This document shows positions 35,800 through 48,569 of a stretch of 64,000 nucleotides of DNA, one piece after another. The stretch is taken from positions 5,362,405-5,426,404 of the forward strand of contig KL647290.1 of NCBI GenBank assembly GCA_000727475.1, given 5' to 3'. Every line of letters begins with the position of its first letter. Positions within the stretch are counted from its first letter, which is position 1. The stretch is from Sarcocystis neurona. Lineage: Eukaryota; Apicomplexa; Conoidasida; Eucoccidiorida; Sarcocystidae. Both the position numbers and the translations under genes were made by a program. Under the pieces are notes generated by a model. That model was not told where the DNA came from. It made no database searches and saw only the letters and a program-made list of their open reading frames with translations.

Positions 35800-38700
35800 C
35801 ATCTCCTTCTCTCTATCTCTTTATGCGAGCCTCTTGCCATGTAGACGTATGCATGAGCGCCTACAGACATCTACATATTTATATATTTGTGGCAGCCCGT
35901 ACACGTGTGTCAATTCTACACTAGCGGGTCTACTCGTATCTCGAGTAGATAAGGAGAGCAACAGAGAGAACATATATATATGTATGCGTATACATGTATG
36001 GGTATATACGCGTTTTCCCATACATCTTTTCCTTTGTCTCCCTCTCCGTTCTCCTCTTTCTTGCTGTCTCTGTCTCTCCTTTTCCCGTCTCTCTTCATGT
36101 CTGTCTCTCTATGGGCATGTACGCGCGTGTCTCGCAGCCGTTTTCTCCGTGTATGCGGAGAAAAAACGCAGCCGCCACCTCTTTCGGTCTCCGTTCCTCG
36201 GGAAGAGAAAATTGGCCGCTTTCCTCTTCGGCGTCTATACGAGGAAAGCGCAGTGCACGCCGTACCTGCGTCCCAAACGCTTCAGCAGGAGAAAACGTTA
36301 TTTCTTCTGCAAACCTCTGCAGCCGACGTTCGCGCTCCGCAGAAGAAAGTCCTGTTTTAGCAGCAGAAGAAGAAGAATCACGTGCGTCCTCGACAAGGTG
36401 CTGTTCTGCTTCTTCCCTTCTTCCTGAGGTGCATGCGCGGCGCTCCGTCTGCTCCTCAGCAACACCAGCGGGGCCTTCATTTCCTGCGACCGCCTTTGTT
36501 TGCCTCTCGCCGTGGCGCTGTTTCTGCGGTTCCTCTTCCTTTCCCTGCTGCTGCGGTTCACGTCTCGGCCGCTCCCGTTCCTCCCGCTGCTCCTCCTGTT
36601 GCTCCTGCTCCGCATGCTCCTGCTGCTGCTGCTGTTGCTGCTGCTGCTGTTGCTCCTGTTGCTGCTGCTGTTGCTCGTGTTGCTGTTGTCGCTGCTGTTC
36701 TTCCTCTTCCTTTTTCTCTTCCTGTTGCTGCTGCTGCTGCTCTTGTTGCTGTGCTTCTGCGGCTGCCGCAACGCCGCCTGCGTCCCGCGCCTTCTCGTGT
36801 TGTTCCATTTCGAGCAGATACAGCAGCTGCCGATGGACAACAACATCGGCGTACCGCCTGTTCGCCACGAGACACCCGGAGAAAATTGGAATTTCCTCCT
36901 CTTCGCTCTCTCCCTCCCTGTTTCTCTCGATGTCTCTATCTCTCAGTCAAAGAAGCGAGGACGCAGAAGTGGGTGCCCCATACGGGCCAGATATATTTCT
37001 GTATGAATCCCCTCTACCGTCCCCCCATCAAAATAGACGGAGAGATGAAGAAAGGGAAGAGAAAGAAAACTGCTGCACCGCGCATGCAATCATTTATTCG
37101 AGACGTTAATGGCTACCGATCGACAGCCACTCCTACGTATTTACATACATTATATACATATACATACATACTTCATCGCAGCAATAGTACTGTAGCTATA
37201 CATCCCTACTGAATTATCTGCAGCTCATTAGTGTGTGCGAAATCTGCCAGAAACTACTCTTTCCAATTGCAGGTCCAACACGTGTACATATATATATCTA
37301 TCTATATATATATATATAGATACAGATATATATAGGTACACATCTATGTGTATAGGTATGTATGTGTGTACATAGGTATAGGTATGTAAAAAGGTATATA
37401 TGTATCTATATAGGCATACGTGTATGTGTATAGGTATGGATGTATGTGTATGGGTATGTATATAATATATATATATTTTAGAAAGGTATATATGTATGTA
37501 TATACATATATATATATACGTATAAAGGTATCTGTATGTGCAGAGGAATCTATGTAGGTGTGCAGGAATGTCCATATGCCGACATACATATATATATATA
37601 TATATATATTAATATCTGCAGCAGAATACATATATATATATGTTGTATACACAAATGTATATATATATACGTATATACGTGTAGAGGAATATATGTAGGT
37701 ACAGAGGAGTATATCAATGTATAGAGGAATATATGTATGTGTAGAGGAATATATGTGTGTACGCGCAGAAGAATACATATATATACATATATATGCGTAA
37801 AGCAATATCAATCTATGTATGCATGTAAGCATCTACGTATTTATCGAGACTGTATGTATGCATGTATGTATGTGTGTAGGAATATATAAACATGTACATA
37901 TGTGTATACGTTTAAGAGTATAGGTATGCATATATATATATAGATGTATGCAGAGGACTATATGCGTGTAGATAGGAATATATGTATGTATATATGTATG
38001 TATGGGTCTACGAATGTATATAGTTATGCGTTCATACGTAAGTATGCTTATCTATCTATACTCACATATATATATATATACATATAGATAGATAGAGGAA
38101 TATATTTATGTGTAGAGGAACCCATATATGTATAGAGGAATACAAGTTTGTATAGAGAAGTATACGTATGTATACAGGCATATATATATATATATAGTTT
38201 ATACATGTGTCTGTCTGCACACATATATAATCTTTGATTTTCGGTGTTTGCTCCGTATGTGAATAAATCTCTTCGTGTCTCTCTGTCTCGGTCTCTGTCT
38301 CTCTACATATATATATATATATATATAAAATCATCCATTCCTCTATATATACATATATATGTTCCTCTATAAATACATATATCCCTCTACACATATATAT
38401 ATATATATATGTATACGCTCGAGTTTTTGCTGGTAGCTGCTGCGTTGCGTGGTCGCAGGTCCTTCTCTGCGTCTGTGTGTAGGCACCGGCGTCCGTCGTA
38501 TTTGCTGAGAATTTTAATGCAGGAAGGCAGCCTCTGCTTACCGTATGGGGGAGGTGAACAACGCGTAGGCGCGGAGATGCAGACCGAAATGTTGCCGCGG
38601 CTTCTTTTGGTCGCCCATCACGTACGCCTCGGCCACCGGGAGAACATCCCGCAGAAAACTTTCAACAGCAGCAGAAGTAGCCACGCCGCGTCGCTGCTGC

Positions 38701-41700
38701 AGTTTCTTCAGCGTTTCTTGGCATGCCTTCGCGCTACAAAAATTCGACCGTATTCCTCTCTTCCTGCCAAACAAAAGAACATACCACACATCCATACAAA
38801 CATATATATACATAAATGCGTCCATATACATATATATATATATATGTACGTGTGGATGTATGGAGATGTATGTGTGCGTAGAGAGACGCGCTGCAGCAGA
38901 AGTGAAACATCTCTTCTGACTGCGCGCGGCTGCCCACTCGGGGGTCCGGGCGCGAGGGCTGTCGATCGAGGACATGCGACTGTGAAGCAAAAAAGAAGAA
39001 AAGAAGGGCGAACGCAAAGAGAAAGGATTGCGCAACCCAAGTTCGGATGAGAGAAAAAGAGGCAACTCCTCCCACCGCTGCGGCACAGAGCGATAATCCA
39101 CGCAGCCGCCCCACGCCACGCGACAGCACCACTTCTCTCGCCGTCTCTCTGTTTGGTTATGTCCCTGTCTCTCTGTATGTTTATGTCTCTGTCTCTCTGT
39201 ATGTTTATGTTTCCGTCCCTCTGTTTGGTTATGTCTCCGTCCCTCTGTTTGGTTATGTCTCCGTCCCTCTGTTTGGTTATGTCTCTGTCTCTCTGTTTGG
39301 TTATGTCCCTGTCTCTCTGTTTGGTTATGTCTCTCTCTGTATGTCTCTGTCTCTCCGTCTGTCTCCGTCTCTCTCTGCCTGTCTCTGCCTGTCTGTGTCT
39401 CCCTGTCTCTGTCTGTCTGCCTCTCTCTGCCTGTCTCCCTGTCTCTGTCCGTCTGTCTCCGTCTCTTCCCCTCGAAATTCGGCGCAGGCAGTTTACAGCA
39501 TTCACTCACAGACACACGCATATTCGGCTGCATGCGTCTACCGCCGGGGAGACACTGGGGCGCAAAAGTGCGGGGGCATGCATACGGCAGGCAGACACCC
39601 ACACTCACACAAACACGCCCGAGGCGGAAGTTGGAGACAAAAATGGGAGACAAACGGAGAGAGAAGTCAACAGAGAAGAAGACAGAGACATGCAGATAGA
39701 GAGGATCTTCAAAGACACAGAGACGAAAACGTTGAGAGAAAGAGAGACAGGAACGGAGACGGGGAGACATACAGAGAGGAGCAGACGGGGAGACAGGGAG
39801 ACACACAGAGGGACAGCGGAGAAAAGGAGACGGAGAGACATACAGAGAGAAGGAGACGGGGAGAGAGGGAGACAGGGAGACACACAGAGGGACAGCGGAG
39901 AGAAGGAGACGGAGAGACAGCCAAAGAAACGGAGAGACAGAGAGGATGTTGCGAGACACAGACCGAGGCGAACGTTGGGAGAAAGAGAGACAGGAACGGA
40001 GACAGGGAGACAGCGAGAGAGACATACAGACAGAGAGGGACATACAGAGAGAAGGAGACGGGGAGACAGGCAGGGAGGAGGAGACGGGGAGACAGGCGGG
40101 GAGAAGGAGACGGGGAGACAGGCGGGGAGCAGGAGAGGGGAGACAGCCAAAGAGACAGAGACAGAGAGACAGGCAGAGAGACATACAGAGAGACAGCTGG
40201 AGAGACAGCCAGAGAGAAGGAGACGGAGAGGTAGGCAGAGAGAGAGACAGGGAGACGAAGACGGACAGAGAGACAGAGACAGAGGGAAGCAGCAGAGAGA
40301 AGGAGACGGAGAGACAGCCAGGGAGACATACAGACAGAGAGACAGCCAGGGAGACATACAGACAGAGGGAGACATACGGAGAGGAAGATTGAGAGAAGAA
40401 GAGACAGAGAAGAAGTGAGGGAGACAGGAGAAGAAGAAGAGAGGGAGCCAAAAGAGAGTGCCGGGGCTGTTGCAGGTGGCTGCTGTGCGTGTGTGTGTGT
40501 GTCGGACAGGGGAACTGCTGCCCAGGCAAATTGTGATGTGGCAGGCGTCGCCGCAAAAATGCCGGTGAAGCGGCCTCGGGAGCGGTGCTGCCCCGCGCGA
40601 GTGTCTCTGCGGGAGGGCACGTCTCTTCGACTGCAGCAGCAGCGGCGAGTGACAGCAGCAGCAGCAGCACAGCAGCGAAGCGAGAGAGTCCCCCCCACCG
40701 AAGTTCACCACGACGACTCTGGCTGTCTTCCTCACCTACGACGATATTTTGCGCCAGCAGCCTCCGAAAGGGGAACAAACGAAGACGCATTGGCATACTC
40801 AAATCTACGCATGCAGACGAGGCCACCTGCAGTTGCCCCATCACGCGTTAACCTACACATACATATACATATATATACATATGTATATGAAAATGTGTAT
40901 GTATGTGTACGTGTGTGTGTTAATGTACACACCCACAGACCTACATATATGCACTTATATGTGCGTTTTCACCCACCCCTACACATATACGCATATACAT
41001 ATATACATATACGCACGTGTACACACACGTAAACCTATACCTGTGTATATACATACATATACATATATATGTATACGTATATGTGTTCTAACCTACACTT
41101 GCACATATACATATATATATGTACGCACACGTAAGCCCAAACCTACGTATATAGATACATATGTAAATGCGTGTGTATTAATGCACACATACGTAACCTC
41201 TCACACCTACGTATACAGATACATATGTGTGCGTACCAAAGCGTAGAACCAGCACATACCTATACATACATGTATATACATATGTGTATGTGTAGGTATA
41301 GGATCAACATATACGTATACTTATGTGTGTGCAGAGGCAGGGGAGATCTACTTGGCTGCAGTCCATATACGCAGACACATACAGACATGCATATACGGAG
41401 CTCAATAGAGAGAGACAGGCGGGCATGGTGACCCACGCGTGTCTTGTCGTAGAAAACGGAGATTCACGGAGAGAAAAAGAGGAGAGCGCATGCAAGTGAG
41501 AGGGTTACGCGAGGCTGTCTTGCAGCTTGGGAGACGGGACCAGCGGAGGGTGCTCCATCAGAAAGGCGTGGCCTGCCGAGCAAAAAAAGTTTTCACAAAG
41601 GCAGGTGGGCGGAATCGATTTTTCTCCTGCGAACAGACGGCCACCCAAAAGAGGAGGAAGACAGAGGAACGGAGAGGAGAAGTTCTCTGCAAATTAACTG

Positions 41701-44700
41701 CCAGAAACACGTCGGAAAAACGGACGCTTCTTCTGCCGTAGAAGCAGCACGTGGACAACAAAAGGCCCCGACCATATATATATACGTGTACATATACACA
41801 TATATGCATATAGGTAGAAAAGTACATACGTACATCTATATATATATAATATCTGCCCATATACGCATGTATATGTACATATTTGTATAGAAGTACATAC
41901 ATATATAGATATGCAGATGTAGCTGCAGATAGATGTATATGTGTGTACGGGTACGTGCGTCAACGCAGACATGCATGAAACTATGTGTACTGCTTTCTCT
42001 CTATTAATCTATATATGAATACATATATGTATATAAATATATATACACATATGAATACGTGCCTATTCGTTTAAGGACACTAGGCCATCTTATATACATG
42101 TGTGTATGTGCACCGGTATACCACATATACATACATATATATACACGCACACACACACACATTCATACAGTCATCCATCCATACATACAGACATATATAT
42201 ATATGTCTGGGTACACCTGTTTAGGTAGGTATCTGTGTTTATTTACGTATACTAGATCATCACATATATATGTATATATGGACGGGTATACCCGATATAT
42301 ACATATGTATATGGGTACGTAGTTACATACATGCATACATACGTAGGTATGCATAGGCGAATACATATATATCCGTATATACACATTTCTAGGTACACCT
42401 GTATGGATGCGTGTCTGCGCTTATTTACGTGTCACATATATATAAACGGGTATACCATACATGCATATATACATATACATATACATATATATACCGCCCC
42501 TACATACCTCTTTAGATAGATACGTGTCTGTATGTATTGCAGAAATATGTCTGCTGGTAGCTACACAAGAGGCGGACAAAGATAACAGGCACAGGTGGAG
42601 ACGTATGTGAGAAGGCGGCCGCGCCCCGGGGCCGCGTGAAGTCGAAGAAAAGCCGCTGCAGCGCCACGTCCCCACCACCAGCCCGGCAGCGAACGAAAGC
42701 AAAAAACACGTGTTGCTCAGGCTGCTGTGCTCCTCTGCTGCGTTTCCGAAGAAGAAGCCAGGCCTGCTGCAGCAGCAGGAGAGGCATGCGTGTGAAGGGC
42801 TGTCTACCCGTGCGTCTGTATGAGGCTTCGCTCGGTCGAACAGGTCGACACGTCGTGGAGTGCGCATGCAAGCTGCCGCCAGCTGGCAGAAGAACGTCGA
42901 CCTACGGCGGAGGGGACTGGCGAGAAGCTTGGCTGCGACGCTTGTGTTGGCGTGAAGCATCAGCTCTTCGATCAGGTGGTGCGACCGGGTGGACTGCGCA
43001 TGCGGACCAGCAGCAAATACACACACATTCGCCCCAGCAGGCCGCGAGGCAGGCAGAGGCGCAGCAGCAGCCAGAGGCGCAGCAGCAGGCAGAGGCGCAG
43101 CAGCAGGCAGAGGCGCAGCGCCGTCTCTCCTTCACCCCGCTGCTTGGGGGTCGAAAGCAGCCACCGCCAGGCATGTGTGGCCAGCGCCAGAGACACACAT
43201 GCGTATGGCTGCGACACGGCTGTGAAACTGCATGCATGCAGGTGTGTGCCTCCTGTCAGGATACCTGTGGCTAGCTCGGTAACCCCATGTGCCTGCTGCA
43301 AGCGGGGTCCACGCGCGTGGGTGGGGGTAGCTAGCTGCTGAAGCCGTGTGGTTGTCGACAGCTAGCTGGACGCATGCACGCGCGTGGGTGGCTCGCTGAA
43401 GTCGTGTGTCTGGCTAGCCAGTGGCCTCCCTGCATACACAGAGGGCGCGTCGCGCAGCTCCTGAAGCTGCGACGAAGAGAGGAAGGCCTGCGGCAAGCTG
43501 CCAGGTCTCCAGGATGCCGGCCCCAGCCATATTTAAGCGGCAGCAGCAAGAGAAGAACTTCCTGGGTACTACTTCCCACAGACATGCGAGTGTGTGAGAA
43601 GAGTGTCTCGCATGCAGTTGCCTGCGCTGTTCTTCTCTGCAGATCGAGTCACCGCGACGCTCCATCTCCCCCCTCTTGAGGACTTGCGCATGCGGCAGAC
43701 ATACATATACTCATGTTTCTTGCATGCGAAAATGGCATCACCAGCCCACTGCCCAGGTGGCCCTGCTGACCCCAGGGCGCAAGTAGTTCTTTTCTCTCAT
43801 TGCTGAGGATACCTGCTGATCCACCACGTCGCGGCAAAAAGCGACAATACCTACACGTCTTCTACCCTTCTCACTTCCCCGCCTGTCTGCCTATACACAT
43901 GCATATATACATATATATATGTGGATTTACCTGTCTCTATACCGTTCTCGCTTTGTCTCTCTTTATATATATACACACGAATGTAGTAATTAACAGTTCT
44001 GTACGCCGTTCTCCATCTCCTTCTCTCTCTTAACGTTTCTATACACTGTTCTGCCTCTCTTACGCATATTACATATATGTGCAGGTATACGTGGTTATCT
44101 CTGTCTCTTTCTTTGCATGTATTTGCATGCAGGTGTAGGTGCTCTGCACTTCTTTTCCTGCAGTGTGCAGCGCCTGCGGGCGGTGGGTGTGGCGAGGAGA
44201 ACGTACGCGTCGGACGACGAAGTCCTCGGGGACCGCATCTCGGCCGTGGCAAATAAACGAAAGTTCCGTCTTATGAAGCTGCATTGCTCCCGCCTGCCCA
44301 TCGCGAGTAGAAGCAGAAGCAGGAGCAGCAGAAGCAGCAGCAGCAGGAGCAGGAGAAGCAGCAAGAGCAGGAGAAGCAGAGAAGCAGCAGGAGCAGCAGC
44401 AGCAGGCGCAACAACAGCAGCAGAAGCAGCAACAGCAGAAGCAGCAGCAGCACCCCACATATAAGACGGGACGGGCCTGTTAGAGAGAGAGTCCGAGAGC
44501 GAAGACGAATGTGCAGACAAAAGGACACGCGGCTACACACACGGAGAGGGAAACAGACAGAAGAGATGCAGCCAAAGAAGCCGCGAGGAAGACAAGAGAA
44601 GAAGAAGAGGAGGACAAGACAAGGCAATCCTTCGGCAGCACCCCTTAAAAGTAAACATCAAGAGAGGCTGCAACTTGCTCGGGGTCTGCTAACATACACA

Positions 44701-47700
44701 CACACACAGACACACACACACACACATCTCCCTGCATGCGTGGGAAAGGTCACCGTCCTCGCTGTGCCGTCACCCAATTTACATCGCATTCCTCTGTCTC
44801 ACCACCTACATCTATACATGCGTACTTCTATATTTCTCTCCATATATACATGTAGGTATATGTGCCTATACATGTATTTACCACTGTCTCTACATACATA
44901 TATAGAGGCATACGTAACTATACATTCGCCTATCTCTCTCTCTCTCTCCACATACATATATATATATATATGTATATATACATTGGTATATGTGCCTATA
45001 TATCAGCATATATCTCTCCCTATGTATACATATATATATATATATATATGCATGCACACGGACCTATATATCTTTCTATCTCTCTCTCTCTATATATATA
45101 TATACATGTGTATATATATATATACACGTGAATGTTGGTACAACTGTTTATATACGTCTATCTGTCTACGAACATATATATACATATATATCATGTAGCT
45201 GTGAACATGGATGTGGATTTGCTTGGAGAATGGTAGACAACAGGCGAAAGTGTAGATTTCTCTCGTTCGCTCTGCAGGAGCAACGAAGTCAACAAATCTG
45301 CTGCTGCTCCGGTGTATATATACCGAAGCAAATATTACTACAAATACTTATACAAATCGTCAATAGCCACACACATATATATACATATACACAAGTACAT
45401 CAACATATATATATATGTATGTTATCATGTGGATATGGTAATATATTTGTCAATACGTGTATACGCATATATATATATATATATATGCATATATATATAG
45501 ATTTACGTCTTCGCATATAATATTATATTTTATAGTACGCATATATGAACGAATATATACATATATATATATGTATATGTACATATATGTATAGATATAA
45601 TTGTATATGTGCCAGCTCATACACACATGGACGGCGCATATATATATATCTGTATATATGCCAGCTAATACACATATATAGATATGCCAGCTCATATATA
45701 TATATAGATATAGATAGATAGATAGATATGCCAGCTCATATATATATATATATATATATATGCAATGGCACATGTGCGACTACGTTTTCGAAGAGTGAGG
45801 TAAAGAAGAGATTTGTTTTATTGAAGTACCAGTTCAGTACGGTCCTTCTTTTGGTGCGGCTACGCATGCATTTTTTTGAACCATCACAGGAGCCGCAGCG
45901 GTGATACCATCGGTCTACGCGCACCGCAGCCCGTAGCAGCAGGGTGAGGACGCGCGCCTTCCTCTTCAGAGAAAGAAGGAAGAAAGGAAAGAAAAGGAGA
46001 AGAAAAGGAAGAGGAAAAGGCAGAAGAAGGAGAATTCGAACAAAAGAATCGAGAAAGGCGGGAGAACAAACAAAGCAGCACGGCCTCCGCGCATGTACGT
46101 CCTTATTTATTCTTGCTGCTGCACATGAGAGAGGCGCATGCAGCTGCAGTACCAAAATAAAAAGTCGAGACCTGCCACGCTTTTCCTTCCTTCCTCACGT
46201 AGCAGCAGCAGCAGCACAACGTCCCGCTGTCGGTGGGGCCCCGTATCCTCTCCTCTTCGTCGCAGCAGCAGCAGCAGCAGGAACACCAGCAGCAGCTGTC
46301 GTCGCAGCAGCAGCAACCGCAGCAGCAGCTGCCGTAGAAGCAGCAGCAGCAGCAGCAGAAACACCAGCAGCAGCAACAGCAGCAGGAACAGCAGCAACAG
46401 CAGCCGCAGGCGAACCTTGAAGCGTCTTCTCCGCATGCGTCCTGTGAGTCCGTCGAGCATTCGTAGATCCTGTGTGAGAGACTCCCAGTCGAAACTGATC
46501 CTCCGAGCTGCTGCCCCTCTTTCTGCTGCAGCTGCGTCAACTTCTGCTGCTTCGCTACGAATTCTCTCCACGACTGCGATCGCCTTTTCTGCAGCTGCTG
46601 CTGCCACCTTTTTTGCCGCTGCATTCCTGTCCCGTTCTGCCTCTTTTCTCTCCATTGCTGCCGCGCGTCTCTCTGCTGCTGCTTCTGCTCTTTCTTCTGC
46701 TGCTGACGATGCTGCTGCTGCTGGTTGAGCGCAGGCAGCTGTATTGGGATCGCCCGTCGGGACGCCCGCTGCTCTCGCAGCGGCTAAACTCTCGCTGAAC
46801 TTAGCAGCCGCTTCCTTCCTCGCCGCTGCTACGACCCTTCGTGCTGCCGAAGCCAGCAGTCGTTCTGCTGCTGCTTCCCTCTCTGCTGCTGCTGCTTCGC
46901 GTTCTATTGCTGCAGCGACCTCCATTTGAAGCCGCTCTGAGAAGATCTTTTTTTCTGCTGCTGCTGTTTCCGTCGCTGATGCCGCTACTGTTGCCGTCGC
47001 TGCTGCTGCTGCTGTTGCCGTCGGTGCTGCTGCTGTTGCCGTCGCTGCTGTTGCTGTTGTTACCCGTGCTGCCGTCGGTGCTGCTTGTGGCGGTCCCACT
47101 GCTGTTGCGGGTGTTGTTGCTGCTGGTGCTGCAGCTGCTGTTGTTGCCGGCACGGCTGCTGAGGAGGGACATCTCTCCCTGCAGATAGGACGGCAGACGC
47201 AGCAGGCGGTACAGAGACTGCAACGCACGCATTCCCTTTTTGTAGTAGCGTAGCCTGGAGAAGGAGGAGGAGCAGCAGCAGGAGAAATGCGTCGGCGGTG
47301 TTCAACAGCGGGGAGTGGCGGCAGGGCGTTCGCAAGCGCCAGCGCAACGCACCCACATGCTGCAAGTGTCAGACGCTGCTGCTGCTGCGGCTGCTGTAAA
47401 GTGTCTCCCCCCCTCTGGGCTGATAACTGCTGCTTCTGCTGCTCCAGCCTTCCTTCTCGCAGGTCGCCCTCCTGCGCCTGCTGTCGCTTCTGTTCCTGTC
47501 GTTGCTGTTGCTGAAGCTGCTTCTGCTCCTGCCCTTCCTGGGGCGTTGCTCGCGTCTGCCGCTCCTTCCCTTGCTGCTGCGCTGCTGCCGCTTTCTCGGC
47601 GGCTCCACGGCCAGCGTTTGAAAGGAGAGGAGGACAGGAAGTCGAACAGACGGCGAAAACCCGAGGTCCCTTGGGCGTCGAACGAGTTTCGCTTCTTCCC

Positions 47701-48537
47701 TCGATCAGCTCATCTACCTGCAGCAAAGTCGGAAGTGCGCTACGGGGACCACTCCAACTATTGCAGTACTCGCAGTAGTAGCAATACTGCTAGTAGTATT
47801 GCAGTCGTTCCAGCAGTACTACTAGTGTAGTTTCAGTAGTAATACTGCTTGCCTTATCGTCGTAATAGTAGTAGTACTGGTAGGAGGAGCCCCCTATTGT
47901 GACAGTAGTATTGTAGTGGTACTGTAGTAGTTGTAGTGTAGAAACAGCAGCTGTAGTTTTCCTACAAAAGTACATAGTGCTCGTATTGATAGTAGTGGTA
48001 ATATTACTCGCAGAAGCTGTTATACTGCTCTCATACAAGTAGCAGCAATGTAGCAATACGTAGCAGCACTAGTAGTAACAGCAGGACTGCCACACGAGGA
48101 ACCTCCTGTCGTCGTCGCAGCAGCAGTGTGGTGATACTCGCTGCAGCAGTACTGTAGTGGTACGAGCAGCAATATTACTATTGCAGCAGTACTGGAGTTG
48201 CACTTTCGTAGTAGTAGTAGGAGGAGGACGAGTATTGTCCGCGTATTAGTTGATTCGTAATAGGGGGAAGAGTACTGCAGTGGTAAGAGTAGCGTAGTAG
48301 TACCAGTAGTAGTGCTGCTGCAGTAATAGTAGTCGTCATAGTAGCAGCAGTCTTGCAGCAGCAGTAGTAGTGATAGTACTGTGATAATACTATTAGTAGT
48401 AATACAAATGAAAGCATTGCTGTAGCAGTCGTACTACTAGTAATAGTATCGTGGTAGTACTACTGTGGTACTACTATGGTTGTACTAGTAGTGGCAGCAG
48501 CAGTACTGGTGTAATACTACTATTAGTAGTATTGCAA

Positions 48538-48569
<32 letters not shown>

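Noticed and set aside
38538..40844. 768-codon minus-strand frame rich in Ser, Leu, Cys and Val
   Set aside because: Apart from the exon J segment at 38,542-38,733, it is read-through of the GTCTCTCTG/GAGACA arrays; composition follows the repeat, no domain.
42560..42830. Minus frame QAWLLLRKRSRGAQQPEQH as the RNB LLRRHPP segment
   Set aside because: Phase does not fit exon H without an odd 80-nt intron. Exon I at 41,509-41,572 (AFLMEHPP) fits by homology and by phase on both sides.
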